64,000 bases of DNA. Origin: Paenibacillus_E sp040812395. Lineage in GTDB: Bacteria > Bacillota > Bacilli > Paenibacillales > NBRC-103111. The position numbers and the translations under genes were made by a program. The notes under the pieces were generated by a model. It was not told the DNA's origin and did not search any database. It saw only the letters and a program-made list of their open reading frames with translations. Below are positions 1-8,375 of the stretch, piece by piece; position 1 is the stretch's first letter, and each line of letters starts with the position of its first letter. Where the stretch lies: the NCBI RefSeq assembly GCF_040812395.1, contig NZ_JBFNXH010000003.1:248001-312000 (forward strand). The letters are read 5' to 3'.

Positions 1-361
1 CAGGAAGTGCCTCGATGACCCCGCGACAGAAGAAGGCGAAGCGTTCCGCCTCGTCTCCGAAACCGTATAAGCCTGAACGCTTAAAATAATACTCATTGTC
101 AACGAAATAAAAAGTGACACCCTCATATTGCAGCACATCGACACCCAGATACTGCTTCCTCCAACCGACATAGATATCGAAGGCAGCAAGGGATGTCATC
201 GCATTGCGGTACTTAGCTGGAATATCTCCATATTTAGGCAAAATAACGCGCACGTCGAGTCCAAGCCGCGTCAACTCTTTGGGCAGAGCGCCAATGACGT
301 CTGCCAAGCCACCTGTTTTGACAAAAGGCACGGCTTCTGCTGCAGCAAACAGAATTTTCAT
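1..361 (-). CDS. glgA: glycogen synthase, N-terminal part (cut by window edge)
   Basis: Glycogen synthase transfers glucose from ADP-glucose to the growing alpha-1,4-glucan. The visible 120 residues start MKILFAAAEAVPFVKTGG and hold the KTGGLADV motif, the ADP-glucose-binding lysine loop of GT5 bacterial glycogen synthases. The C-terminal GT-B domain lies beyond base 1. Two adjacent ATGs (364 and 361) are possible; the second is chosen because it sits 7 bases from AAGGAG. The gene follows glgD after a 45-base gap with no terminator, so it is probably the last visible member of a glgB-glgC-glgD-glgA operon. Identity is firm; the product's full length cannot be judged. Confidence 0.93.
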   Translation of the reverse strand, partial: MKILFAAAEAVPFVKTGGLADVIGALPKELTRLGLDVRVILPKYGDIPAKYRNAMTSLAAFDIYVGWRKQYLGVDVLQYEGVTFYFVDNEYYFKRSGLYGFGDEAERFAFFCRGVIEALP

Positions 362-409
362 CATCCCACTCCTTCCAAATTAATGATAATATGGCTTATC
401 ATTGAAGTT

Positions 410-1519
410 CTAGATCACCTTGGTTTTGGCGGCGATGAACGGCGCTTTGTTGTCGCCGGTGAGGACGCGACCGCGGGAGATGAAAACGTCCTTATCGAGA
501 ATGGCATTTTCGATGATGACATTCTCTTCAATTTCACAGTTTTGCAGAATGATACTGTTCTTTACATAAGCGCCTTTACGGATTTTCACACCTCTAAAGA
601 GGATGCTGTTCTCTACCTTGCCTTCAATGGTACAGCCATTAGCGATCAAAGCATTTTTGGCTGCGGCACTTTCCAAATATTTGGCAGGCGGTTCATCTTT
701 GACCTTCGTATAAATCAGATTCTTTTGGAAAAATAATTCTCTCCAAATGGCTGGATTCAGCAACTGCATACTGTGCTTGTAATAGCCTTGGATGGAATTC
801 ACGACACCGACATATCCTTCGAATTTATAGCCATATACGCTTAATTTATCGATATTTTTCATAATGCCGTCACGGACGAGATGATCAAACCCTTGGGCAA
901 GGCACGATTCCACCATATCCAGCAGCAGCGCTTTACTCAAAATGTACATTTCCATTGAAATGTTGTTTGTTCGCAGACGCCCCGTATGATCCTCCATCAC
1001 CGTTACTTGTCCGGTGTCCTTGACGGCAAGACGCCGGAATTTGCCATGAATGTCCTCATCCGTTTGTTTATAAATGACTGTAATATCTGCCTGTGTGTCC
1101 TCATGGTATCTCACTGCATCGACCAAATCGATGTTGCATACCATGTGGCTCCGCGAGATGATAACAAGCTCCTCTTTGCCACGATAGAAGTAGTCGCGAT
1201 GGCTGTAGAACTGGTACAAATCCCCACGAGATATCCCCGTTGGCTCATCCAAGACAGACGGAAGAACAAACAAGCCGCCACGTTTCCGGTCAAGATCCCA
1301 TTCTTTACCTGATCCTAGATGATCCATGAGCGAGCGGTATTTATGTTGTGTGAAAACGGCAACGTTATCGATGCCCGAGTTCACCATGCTGGAAAGCGCA
1401 AAATCGATCAGTCGATAACGACCGCCATAGGGTACCGATGCCGGGCAACGGAAATACGTTAGTTCCTCCAAATCATCCGGTTCATTCACTAAATTGATGA
1501 CACCCATCACATGCTTCAT
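410..1519 (-). CDS. glgD: GlgD subunit of glucose-1-phosphate adenylyltransferase
   Basis: GlgD is the GlgC-like partner found in Firmicutes; in the family it forms mixed complexes with GlgC and raises ADP-glucose pyrophosphorylase activity while being poorly active alone. The protein begins MKHVMGVINL, so the N-terminal GGxGxRL nucleotide loop of GlgC is replaced, as is typical of GlgD. The nucleotidyltransferase fold fills about the first 240 residues, followed by a left-handed beta-helix (hexapeptide-like repeats such as SILFRGVKIRKGAYVKNSI). An ATG at 1528 overlaps the glgC stop by 4 bases but abuts AAAGG; the ATG at 1519 has better spacing and is chosen. Coupled translation with glgC is likely. 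Confidence 0.92.
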   Translation of the reverse strand: MKHVMGVINLVNEPDDLEELTYFRCPASVPYGGRYRLIDFALSSMVNSGIDNVAVFTQHKYRSLMDHLGSGKEWDLDRKRGGLFVLPSVLDEPTGISRGDLYQFYSHRDYFYRGKEELVIISRSHMVCNIDLVDAVRYHEDTQADITVIYKQTDEDIHGKFRRLAVKDTGQVTVMEDHTGRLRTNNISMEMYILSKALLLDMVESCLAQGFDHLVRDGIMKNIDKLSVYGYKFEGYVGVVNSIQGYYKHSMQLLNPAIWRELFFQKNLIYTKVKDEPPAKYLESAAAKNALIANGCTIEGKVENSILFRGVKIRKGAYVKNSIILQNCEIEENVIIENAILDKDVFISRGRVLTGDNKAPFIAAKTKVI

Positions 1520-1524
1520 TGAAC

Positions 1525-2673
1525 TCATCCTTTCTGATTTGCAGTCGCGATAATCCGTTCATTGCCGCCAATCAATACAATCTCACCGTGTCCGTCGATG
1601 ACCGCTCCATCTTCTACAACTGTATTTTCACCGATTATGGCTTTCTCAATCGTCACATGGCTGCCGATTTTCGCGTTGGGCATAATGACGGAATCACGGA
1701 TAACCGTTCCTTCCCCTACTTGAACGCCATAGAACAACACCGAATGTTCGACATCGCCGAAAATAGCGCACCCTTCGTTCACCAACGAACGTCGCACATT
1801 GGCTGTTGGCGCCACATACTGAGCAGGCTGATACGGATTCTGCGAATACACGCGCCAGTCCTTGTCGTTTAAATTCAATTCGTTCTGTTCATCAAGCAGA
1901 TCCATATTCGCTTCCCATAAGCTATCGATGGTACCGACATCTTTCCAGTACCCCTGGAAAGGATAAGCAAACATGCGCGCCTCGTCCTTCAGCATCATAG
2001 GGATGATGTCTTTACCGAAATCCTTGCTGGAATCCGGATTCTCCTCATCCTTGGTCAAATACGATTTCAGGACGCTCCATTTGAAAATATAGATGCCCAT
2101 CGAAGCTAAATTGCTTTTGGCTTCCTTCGGTTTCTCAGCAAATTCCGTAATCGCCTGATGCTCACCTACGCTCATAATCCCGAAACGGCTTGTTTCCTCC
2201 CACTTCACTTCAATTACCGCAATCGTCGCGTCCGCTTTTTTTTGCTTATGGAAATCCAGCATGGAATCGTAGTTCATTTTATAGATGTGATCGCCTGAGA
2301 TGACTAACACATACTCAGGATCATACTGCTCAATGAAGCCAATATTTCGATAAATGGCGTTGGCTGTCCCTTTGTACCAATCTCCGCCTTTTTGCTCCAT
2401 GAATGGAGGGAGCACCGTTACACCGCCGTATTTGCGGTCCAAATCCCACGAACTGCCAATGCCAATATAAGAATTTAGAACGAGCGGTTGATACTGCGTC
2501 AGAACACCGACGGTATCAATGCCAGAATTTGTACAATTGCTCAGGGTAAAATCAATAATCCGGTATTTCCCGCCGAAATGAACGGCTGGTTTGGCCAAAT
2601 TGTTTGTCAATACGCCTAATCTTCGTCCTTCTCCTCCAGCAAGGAGCATGGCAACGCATTCTTTGCTGCGCAT
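1525..2673 (-). CDS. glgC: glucose-1-phosphate adenylyltransferase catalytic subunit
   Basis: GlgC makes ADP-glucose from glucose-1-phosphate and ATP, the committed step of bacterial glycogen synthesis. The 382-residue protein has the N-terminal nucleotide loop LLAGGEGRRLG, the KPAVHFGGKYRIIDF block, and a C-terminal beta-helix with hexapeptide-type repeats from about residue 290. Length matches the family. The start ATG is preceded by GAAGGGGG and lies 58 bases inside the end of glgB, in a different frame, which is an unusually long overlap. It shares a 4-base ATGA junction region with glgD downstream. The two paralogous subunits in tandem imply a GlgC/GlgD heteromer. Confidence 0.95.
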   Translation of the reverse strand: MRSKECVAMLLAGGEGRRLGVLTNNLAKPAVHFGGKYRIIDFTLSNCTNSGIDTVGVLTQYQPLVLNSYIGIGSSWDLDRKYGGVTVLPPFMEQKGGDWYKGTANAIYRNIGFIEQYDPEYVLVISGDHIYKMNYDSMLDFHKQKKADATIAVIEVKWEETSRFGIMSVGEHQAITEFAEKPKEAKSNLASMGIYIFKWSVLKSYLTKDEENPDSSKDFGKDIIPMMLKDEARMFAYPFQGYWKDVGTIDSLWEANMDLLDEQNELNLNDKDWRVYSQNPYQPAQYVAPTANVRRSLVNEGCAIFGDVEHSVLFYGVQVGEGTVIRDSVIMPNAKIGSHVTIEKAIIGENTVVEDGAVIDGHGEIVLIGGNERIIATANQKG

Positions 2674-4619
2674 AGCTGATTTCCCCCTTCGTCTTCCTCG
2701 AGATTGGTTTGGAATACGTCAACGCATTTGATATAGATAGCCGCAAGCGGCGGAATACAAAGGGCTAAACTGTAGGGCATCCGGTGCCACGAGCGCTGAT
2801 CGCTCGATATCGGAGTTGAATTGGCTTGGCCAGATCCGCCGTATTCGGGCAAATCACTATTAAACACTTCTTGATAGATCCCATACCTTGGCACCCCGAT
2901 CCGATAATCCGGATGAACCACCGGCGTAAAATTGCAAATGAGGATCAGATCATCCTCCGCCCTTTTCCCTTTTCGCATGAAGGTTACAACGCTTTGGCTC
3001 TCATCATGAGGATTGATCCACTGAAAGCCGTCTGAATGATGGTCCAACTGCCATAAGGCAGGTTCACTTAAATAAAAATGATTGAGCGCTTGGACATAAT
3101 GCTGCATTTGGCGGTGCTTTTCATAGTGCTCAAGCAGAAACCAGTCCACTTCCTCCAGGTCCTTCCACTCATCGAATTGCCCGATTTCGCTCCCCATGAA
3201 CAGCAACTTTTTACCAGGATGCCCTGTCATATACCCGTACAACACACGAAGGTTTGCGAACTTTTGCCAATAGTCGCCCGGCATCTTATGCAGCAACGAA
3301 CGTTTGCCATGGACAACCTCGTCGTGAGATAGAGGCAGGATATAATTTTCTGAAAATGTATACATAAAGGAAAAAGTAATGAGCTTATGATAATATTTGC
3401 GATGAATAGGATCTAACTTCATATAGCGGAGCATATCGTTCATCCAACCCATGTTCCATTTATAGTTAAATCCAAGTCCTCCATCATGGACAGGTGCCGT
3501 CACAAGCGGCCAATCCGTGGAATCTTCGGCCATCATGAGTGCGTGCGGATAATAGGAGAATACCACTTTATTGAGCTTACGTAAGAATGCCACGGCTTCG
3601 GGATTATCGTCGCCGCCATACTGATTACGAATAGGTTTCTCGTTCCACCTGCCGAAATTCAAATGAAGCATGGAAGCCACAGCATCCACTCTTATTCCAT
3701 CGATATGATACATGTCCATCCAAAAGACCGCATTAGAGATCAAAAAACTTTGAACCTCCGGCCTTCCGAAATCAAACGTTAGCGTCCCCCACTCCAGTTT
3801 CTCCGCTTTGCGCGGATCCTGGTATTCATATAACGGACTGCCGTCAAACTGCCGCAATCCATGATCATCCTTACAGAAGTGGCCAGGTACCCAGTCCATA
3901 ATGACCCCGATTCCCCGTCGATGACAACTGTCCACGAAGTGCATGAAATCTTTCGGAGTGCCATGACGGCTAGTCACCGAGTAGTACCCTGTAGCCTGAT
4001 AACCCCATGAGCGATCAAACGGATGCTCCGCTAAGGGCATAAGCTCAATATGCGTATACCCCATAGAGGCGGCATAATCGACCAATTCTTCTGCCAGCTG
4101 TTCGTATGTATATAGTTCTTCGCTGTATCGATCTTTTTTGCGCCAGGTACCGAGGTGAACTTCATAAATAGCTAGTGGCTTATCATAAATCGAATTGTTC
4201 CTCTTTTGCTGCTGCCACTCCTGATCCTGCCACTCGTAACCCTTAAGATCAACGACTCGCGATGCCGTTCCAGGACGAAGCTCCGAATAAAAGGCATAGG
4301 GATCAGCTTTCAAAAGAAGTTGTCCCGTCTTGCTATGAATTTCGAATTTGTAATAGTCACCTTCACGCGCCTCGGGTACAAACAACATCCACACGCCTAA
4401 CGTGCTGATGCGTTCCATCGGATGCGTGCCGGAAGTCCAACCGTTGAAATCACCAAGAAGCTGAATCTGTCTAGCCTCAGGAGCCCATACTGCAAAACGT
4501 ACGCCTTCTTGCCCTAACGTCTTACTGACATGCGCCCCCAGTAGACGGTAGCTGTGGAAAAGGGATCCTTCATGAAGCAAAAATAAATCTTCTGAGCTGG
4601 GACTGCCAAGCGCCTTCAC
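2616..4619 (-). CDS. glgB: 1,4-alpha-glucan branching enzyme
   Basis: GlgB cuts alpha-1,4 chains and re-attaches them as alpha-1,6 branches in glycogen. The 667-residue protein has a CBM48-type N-terminal domain and a GH13 barrel with the conserved regions DWVPGHF, GIRVDAVAS (nucleophile Asp), MMAEDST (acid Glu) and LPLSHDEVVH. It starts with GTG after GAAGGAGGG. After the expected C-terminal block PPLAAIYIK the frame continues for about 35 more residues (to the stop at 2616) through the glgC ribosome binding site and first codons; this charged tail looks like overrun, not domain. It is the first gene of the glg operon and is divergent from the foldase-like gene at 4803. Confidence 0.95.
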   Translation of the reverse strand: MKALGSPSSEDLFLLHEGSLFHSYRLLGAHVSKTLGQEGVRFAVWAPEARQIQLLGDFNGWTSGTHPMERISTLGVWMLFVPEAREGDYYKFEIHSKTGQLLLKADPYAFYSELRPGTASRVVDLKGYEWQDQEWQQQKRNNSIYDKPLAIYEVHLGTWRKKDRYSEELYTYEQLAEELVDYAASMGYTHIELMPLAEHPFDRSWGYQATGYYSVTSRHGTPKDFMHFVDSCHRRGIGVIMDWVPGHFCKDDHGLRQFDGSPLYEYQDPRKAEKLEWGTLTFDFGRPEVQSFLISNAVFWMDMYHIDGIRVDAVASMLHLNFGRWNEKPIRNQYGGDDNPEAVAFLRKLNKVVFSYYPHALMMAEDSTDWPLVTAPVHDGGLGFNYKWNMGWMNDMLRYMKLDPIHRKYYHKLITFSFMYTFSENYILPLSHDEVVHGKRSLLHKMPGDYWQKFANLRVLYGYMTGHPGKKLLFMGSEIGQFDEWKDLEEVDWFLLEHYEKHRQMQHYVQALNHFYLSEPALWQLDHHSDGFQWINPHDESQSVVTFMRKGKRAEDDLILICNFTPVVHPDYRIGVPRYGIYQEVFNSDLPEYGGSGQANSTPISSDQRSWHRMPYSLALCIPPLAAIYIKCVDVFQTNLEEDEGGNQLCAAKNALPCSLLEEKDED

Positions 4620-4802
4620 AAAATCCCTCCTTCACCCTAAATAACTTCTTAACTCCCAGTTGACTTCCAATCCATCTTATCACTTACAAATACTACAAAC
4701 AGGTGAAGAATTCCTTTAATCTTCCCATAAGAAAAAAAGGGAATTCCTTTGATTCCGGTGAATTGATAAGAGAACGTATAAATGAGAGGTGGAAATTTAA
4801 TC

Positions 4803-5927
4803 ATGAAAGACAAAGTAAAAGGATTAATCGTAGGTTTAACGATAGGATCTTTATTAAGCGGGACTGCCGCTTTTGCAGCCAGCAGCCAAATTGATGTCGC
4901 CTTCCGAAATCTTAAGTATATGTTTGACGGTGTTGAAAAAGCACCTGCGGAGGGGAAAGGATTTATTTATGAGGGTTCGACTTATGTCCCCCTTCGGTTC
5001 GTGAGCGAAGCGCTCGGTAAACCTGTGGAGTGGGATGAGGAGAATGAAACCATTTGGATCGGCAGCAATCCGCGTCAAATCGTCGCCACTTACAAAGACG
5101 GAAAAGTGACGAAAGCCGATTACGACACTTACGCAGCGCTTCAAACATTTTTTGACCCGAGAGCAGCTACTTCTCAAAACAACCCGGAGTACCAACAGTA
5201 TTTGGTTAAGGATCTCATCCAAAACAAAATTTTCTCAAGCAGAGCAACCGCTGATGAGCTCAATACGGCGAAAGCCGACGCTGACAAACAAATCACGGCA
5301 TGGAAAGCGCAAGTTACCGAGACGAAATTCAGCGATGATTTGAAGAAAGCCAAGCTGACCGAAGGGGATCTTCACAATTTTCTAGTCGTCAGCCTCAGCG
5401 CTCAAAGCTATATCTCCTCCCTTATCACCAATGATGCCCTGCAAGCGAAATATGATGACACGCTAAAAACTGACAAAGCGGTTTATACAACGGCATCCGT
5501 TCGACACATTCTCATTAGCCTTAACGACAGCACAACAGGCAAACCGCTTCGTACCAAAGAAGAAGCGCTTGCACGCGCCAAAGTGGTGCTCGATAAGCTG
5601 AAAAATGGCGGTGACTTCACAGCACTTGCAAAGGAATACTCGGAAGATCCAGGTTCCAAGGATAATGGCGGCCTGTATGAGAATGCTGCTGTAAGTGATT
5701 GGGTTCCTGCATTTAAAAAGGCTGCGCTCGAATTATCTCTCGATACGATCAGCGATCCAGTAGAAACTGAATACGGCTACCACATTATGAAAGTGGAATC
5801 GCGCAGCGTCAAATCGTTCGATTCGGTGAAAGATCAATTGAAAAGTCAGCTCGTCCAGGAAAAAACAAAAAACTTCACTGAAAAAGAACTGCCTGGCTTG
5901 ATTGAAAAGATCGATTTAGGTCAATAA
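4803..5927 (+). CDS. secreted parvulin-type peptidyl-prolyl isomerase with a copper-amine-oxidase-like stalk domain
   Basis: A secreted foldase of the PrsA/SurA type is the best reading: such proteins catalyse proline isomerisation on exported polypeptides outside the membrane. The 374-residue protein has an N-terminal signal-like segment (VKGLIVGLTIGSLLSGTAAFAA), then a short copper-amine-oxidase N-domain-like motif (STYVPLRFVSEALGKPVEWD, about residues 59-78), a helical region, and a parvulin (PPIC) domain around residues 234-338 (RHILISL, GGDFTALAKEYSEDPGS, GYHIMKVE). There is no lipobox cysteine, unlike classical PrsA. The ATG at 4803 is chosen over 4782 because GAGAGGTGG lies just upstream of it and the signal peptide then starts with MKDKVKG. 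Monocistronic in appearance. Confidence 0.85.
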   Translation: MKDKVKGLIVGLTIGSLLSGTAAFAASSQIDVAFRNLKYMFDGVEKAPAEGKGFIYEGSTYVPLRFVSEALGKPVEWDEENETIWIGSNPRQIVATYKDGKVTKADYDTYAALQTFFDPRAATSQNNPEYQQYLVKDLIQNKIFSSRATADELNTAKADADKQITAWKAQVTETKFSDDLKKAKLTEGDLHNFLVVSLSAQSYISSLITNDALQAKYDDTLKTDKAVYTTASVRHILISLNDSTTGKPLRTKEEALARAKVVLDKLKNGGDFTALAKEYSEDPGSKDNGGLYENAAVSDWVPAFKKAALELSLDTISDPVETEYGYHIMKVESRSVKSFDSVKDQLKSQLVQEKTKNFTEKELPGLIEKIDLGQ

Positions 5928-5982
5928 ATGGTGTACAATGGTTGTTTGACAAAGTATAAAAAGTTGAAGGATGGATTGCAGC

Positions 5983-6849
5983 ATGTTTTATGCAAAAGAT
6001 TGGGCCGATTATGAGCTCCTGGATACCGGCGACGGCGAAAAGCTGGAGCGTTGGGGCACCTATGTGCTGAGGAGACCAGATCCTCAGATCATTTGGCCGC
6101 TCGTCAAAGAAACATCAGCTTGGCGCGAAGCCGATGCGCATTATCACCGCAGCACCAGCGGGGGCGGGCAATGGGAGAACCACACTGAGCTGCCGGAACG
6201 CTGGACGATTACGTATGACCAGAAGCTGACGTTCTATATTAAGCCGACAGGCTTCAAGCATACGGGACTGTTTCCGGAACAGGCCGTCAACTGGAAATGG
6301 ATGATCGAGAAAATACAAGGCGCAGGCCGTCCGATCAAGGTGTTGAACCTGTTCGCATACACAGGCGGAGCTTCTCTGGCTTGCGCTTACGCGGGCGCAG
6401 AGGTTTGCCACGTAGATGCCTCCAAAGGCGTAGTCCAATGGGCGAAAGAGAATTTACATTTGTCGGGGATGGGCAGCCGTCCTGTGCGCTTCATTACAGA
6501 CGACGTGTTCAAATTCGTGCAGCGGGAACAACGTCGCGGCAGCAAATATGACGCGATCATTATGGACCCTCCTTCCTATGGAAGAGGCCCGAATGGAGAA
6601 ACCTGGAAGCTGGAAGAGGATCTCTACCCGTTCATTCAGACCTGCATGTCCATTTTGACAGACAACCCTTTGTTCCTGCTGATCAATTCCTATACGACCG
6701 GCATTTCGTCGACCGTTCTGCACAACATCCTCTCCATGGCGATGAAGCAAAAGCATGGCGGCACGATATCCAGCGGTGAAATCGGACTGCCGATCACCCA
6801 TTCCGGCTTAATGCTGCCTTGCGGCATTCTAGGACGCTGGGAGGCGTAA
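5983..6849 (+). CDS. class I SAM-dependent RNA methyltransferase (RlmI/RlmK-like fold)
   Basis: A cytoplasmic S-adenosylmethionine-dependent methyltransferase, probably acting on rRNA. The 288-residue protein carries the SAM-binding motif LNLFAYTGGAS (about residues 112-122), an acidic motif ending in VCHVDASKGVVQWAK, and the catalytic-loop-type motif IIMDPPSYGRG, as in the COG1092 family. It lacks the N-terminal PUA domain of RlmI. Start ATG 5983 is preferred over 5971 because the latter directly abuts GAAGG. The next gene, a pseudouridine synthase, starts 2 bases after its stop, so both are likely co-translated RNA-modification enzymes. The exact modified base is not predictable. Confidence 0.85.
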   Translation: MFYAKDWADYELLDTGDGEKLERWGTYVLRRPDPQIIWPLVKETSAWREADAHYHRSTSGGGQWENHTELPERWTITYDQKLTFYIKPTGFKHTGLFPEQAVNWKWMIEKIQGAGRPIKVLNLFAYTGGASLACAYAGAEVCHVDASKGVVQWAKENLHLSGMGSRPVRFITDDVFKFVQREQRRGSKYDAIIMDPPSYGRGPNGETWKLEEDLYPFIQTCMSILTDNPLFLLINSYTTGISSTVLHNILSMAMKQKHGGTISSGEIGLPITHSGLMLPCGILGRWEA

Positions 6850-6851
6850 AG

Positions 6852-7577
6852 GTGGCAGGACCAAAAGATATATCGGAGGCTTCACAGATTCCGATTTTGT
6901 TCGAAGACAACCACATTCTCGTGGTTGAGAAGCCCGTCAACATGCCGACGCAGGAGGACGACTCGCGCGATCCTGACCTGCTCAGCGTGCTGAAGGCTGA
7001 TCTGAAGCACCGACACCACAAACCAGGCAACGTCTACCTCGGGCTTGTGCACCGGCTTGACCGTCCCGTTGGCGGCGTAATGGTATTCGCCAAAACGTCA
7101 AAAGCCGCGTCCCGGCTATCGGACGCGGTAAGAACAAGGCAGCTCGACAAGACGTACGTCGCTGTCGTGCACGGCAAACCGCCGCAGCCGTCTGCAACGC
7201 TGCGGCATTGGCTTCGCAAGGACACGCGGACGAATACGGTCAGCGTGGTGAGAGAAGGCCAGCCGGACGCCAAGGAGGCCGTGCTGGACTATCGGGTGCT
7301 CGGCAGCTCGGATGGGCTCAGCTTGATCAAGATCAAGCTGCACACCGGGCGGCCGCACCAGATTCGAGTACAGCTGACGGCCATCGGCTGCCCGCTTTAC
7401 GGCGACCAGCGCTACGGAAGCGCGGTCAACAAACCAGGCCAGCAGCTCGCGCTCTGGTCGACTGAGCTTGCCTTTGAGCATCCAACGCTCAAAGACGAGC
7501 TGCGCTTCCGGTCGTACCCTCCCGAGCAGCATCCGTGGTTCTTGTGGTCAGAGCTAATTCGCGACCTTCCCCAATAA
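6852..7577 (+). CDS. RluA-family pseudouridine synthase
   Basis: The enzyme isomerises uridine to pseudouridine in rRNA or tRNA. The 241-residue protein has the family start block ILFEDNHILVVEKPVNMPTQ, the catalytic motif VHRLDRPVGGVMVF (catalytic Asp) and the RluA motif LHTGRPHQIRVQ. There is no N-terminal S4 domain, so it is a compact RluA-type member. A GTG start at 6852 is chosen because GGGAGG lies 7 bases upstream; a TTG at 6819 would overlap the methyltransferase by 31 bases without a good site. Its last 24 bases overlap the end of the convergent marR gene. Substrate unknown. Confidence 0.9.
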   Translation: MAGPKDISEASQIPILFEDNHILVVEKPVNMPTQEDDSRDPDLLSVLKADLKHRHHKPGNVYLGLVHRLDRPVGGVMVFAKTSKAASRLSDAVRTRQLDKTYVAVVHGKPPQPSATLRHWLRKDTRTNTVSVVREGQPDAKEAVLDYRVLGSSDGLSLIKIKLHTGRPHQIRVQLTAIGCPLYGDQRYGSAVNKPGQQLALWSTELAFEHPTLKDELRFRSYPPEQHPWFLWSELIRDLPQ

Positions 7578-7964
7578 ATAAATAAGCAGTTTCTGATTAT
7601 GGGCGGAAACGCGACTGAGGTAAGAATCCAACAGCTGTTCACGGATTCGGCTGCCTCTCTCGCATTCCGCCTTTCCTTTATCCGTCACGTTGACCCAGAC
7701 GATCCGGCGGTCCTTCTCATCCCGTTCACGTACAATCAACTCATTCTTTTCCATTCGATCAAGCAGCGTTGTAACAGCGGCTGGTGTCGTTGCTAAATAT
7801 TCAATGAGATCTGACGGCTTCATCCGCTCATTGGATAAGAGCAGTTCCAGAACGCCTAGTTGTCCTTCCGTTAGCGAAGGCGACAAGCCAACTTCCATCT
7901 GAGATTTCAATTCCTTGGACAATTTCAGCCATATCTTCCCGAATTCATCGGAATACACGCACAT
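7554..7964 (-). CDS. MarR-family transcriptional regulator
   Basis: A winged-helix dimeric repressor or activator of about 136 residues. The central region shows the MarR helix-turn-helix and wing (LIEYLATTPAAVTTLLDRMEK, then RERDEKDRRIVWVNVTDKG), which is diagnostic. The N- and C-terminal helices form the dimer interface in the family. The start is one of two adjacent ATGs (7967/7964) after GGAAGG. It converges on the pseudouridine synthase with a 24-base overlap of the coding ends. No obvious target gene is adjacent, so ligand and regulon are unknown. Confidence 0.9.
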   Translation of the reverse strand: MCVYSDEFGKIWLKLSKELKSQMEVGLSPSLTEGQLGVLELLLSNERMKPSDLIEYLATTPAAVTTLLDRMEKNELIVRERDEKDRRIVWVNVTDKGKAECERGSRIREQLLDSYLSRVSAHNQKLLIYLLGKVAN

Positions 7965-8207
7965 CATCTACCTTCCAGAATAATCCTACTTGGAGTATAC
8001 CACGACCTCTCTTCGGTTTAAAGGTTAATGGCGTTAATATTTTCTGACAATACCTGCGGTTCCGGCAGGACATGCTGTCGAATCGGCATGATTGAAGAGC
8101 CTTCAATGGGAGTCTTGTCATTTCATGAACACATAGGCTTCTCCTGTCATATACTGTGGCGTAAGCGCAATAGGCTCGTATCGATTTTCACAAAGGAGTG
8201 ATTCCCG

Positions 8208-8375
8208 TTGGAAGCTTGGAAGCTGGAACTTGGCAAAAAGGCACTGGAGTCTGGCATATTAAAAGACCCGCAGTGGCTGGATCGATTAGACGAACCCATG
8301 CCCCTGTGGGTCTTATTGGAAATTGCGTTTCAACTCATTGATAAACTGGATCCGCCTTCGATCTCCTACGATTGA
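8208..8375 (+). CDS. small 55-residue protein of unknown function
   Basis: A short open frame starting with TTG, preceded by AAAGGAG at a spacing of 8 bases. It encodes 55 residues beginning MEAWKLELGKKALESGILK and ending PPSISYD, with a tryptophan- and acid-rich amphipathic middle (WLDRLDEPMPLWVLLEIAFQLIDKLD). There is no signal peptide and no membrane segment of full length. Its last 10 bases overlap the end of convergent parC. The strong site, protein-like composition and lack of any competing gene make it likely to be real. I do not recognise the family. Confidence 0.6.
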   Translation: MEAWKLELGKKALESGILKDPQWLDRLDEPMPLWVLLEIAFQLIDKLDPPSISYD

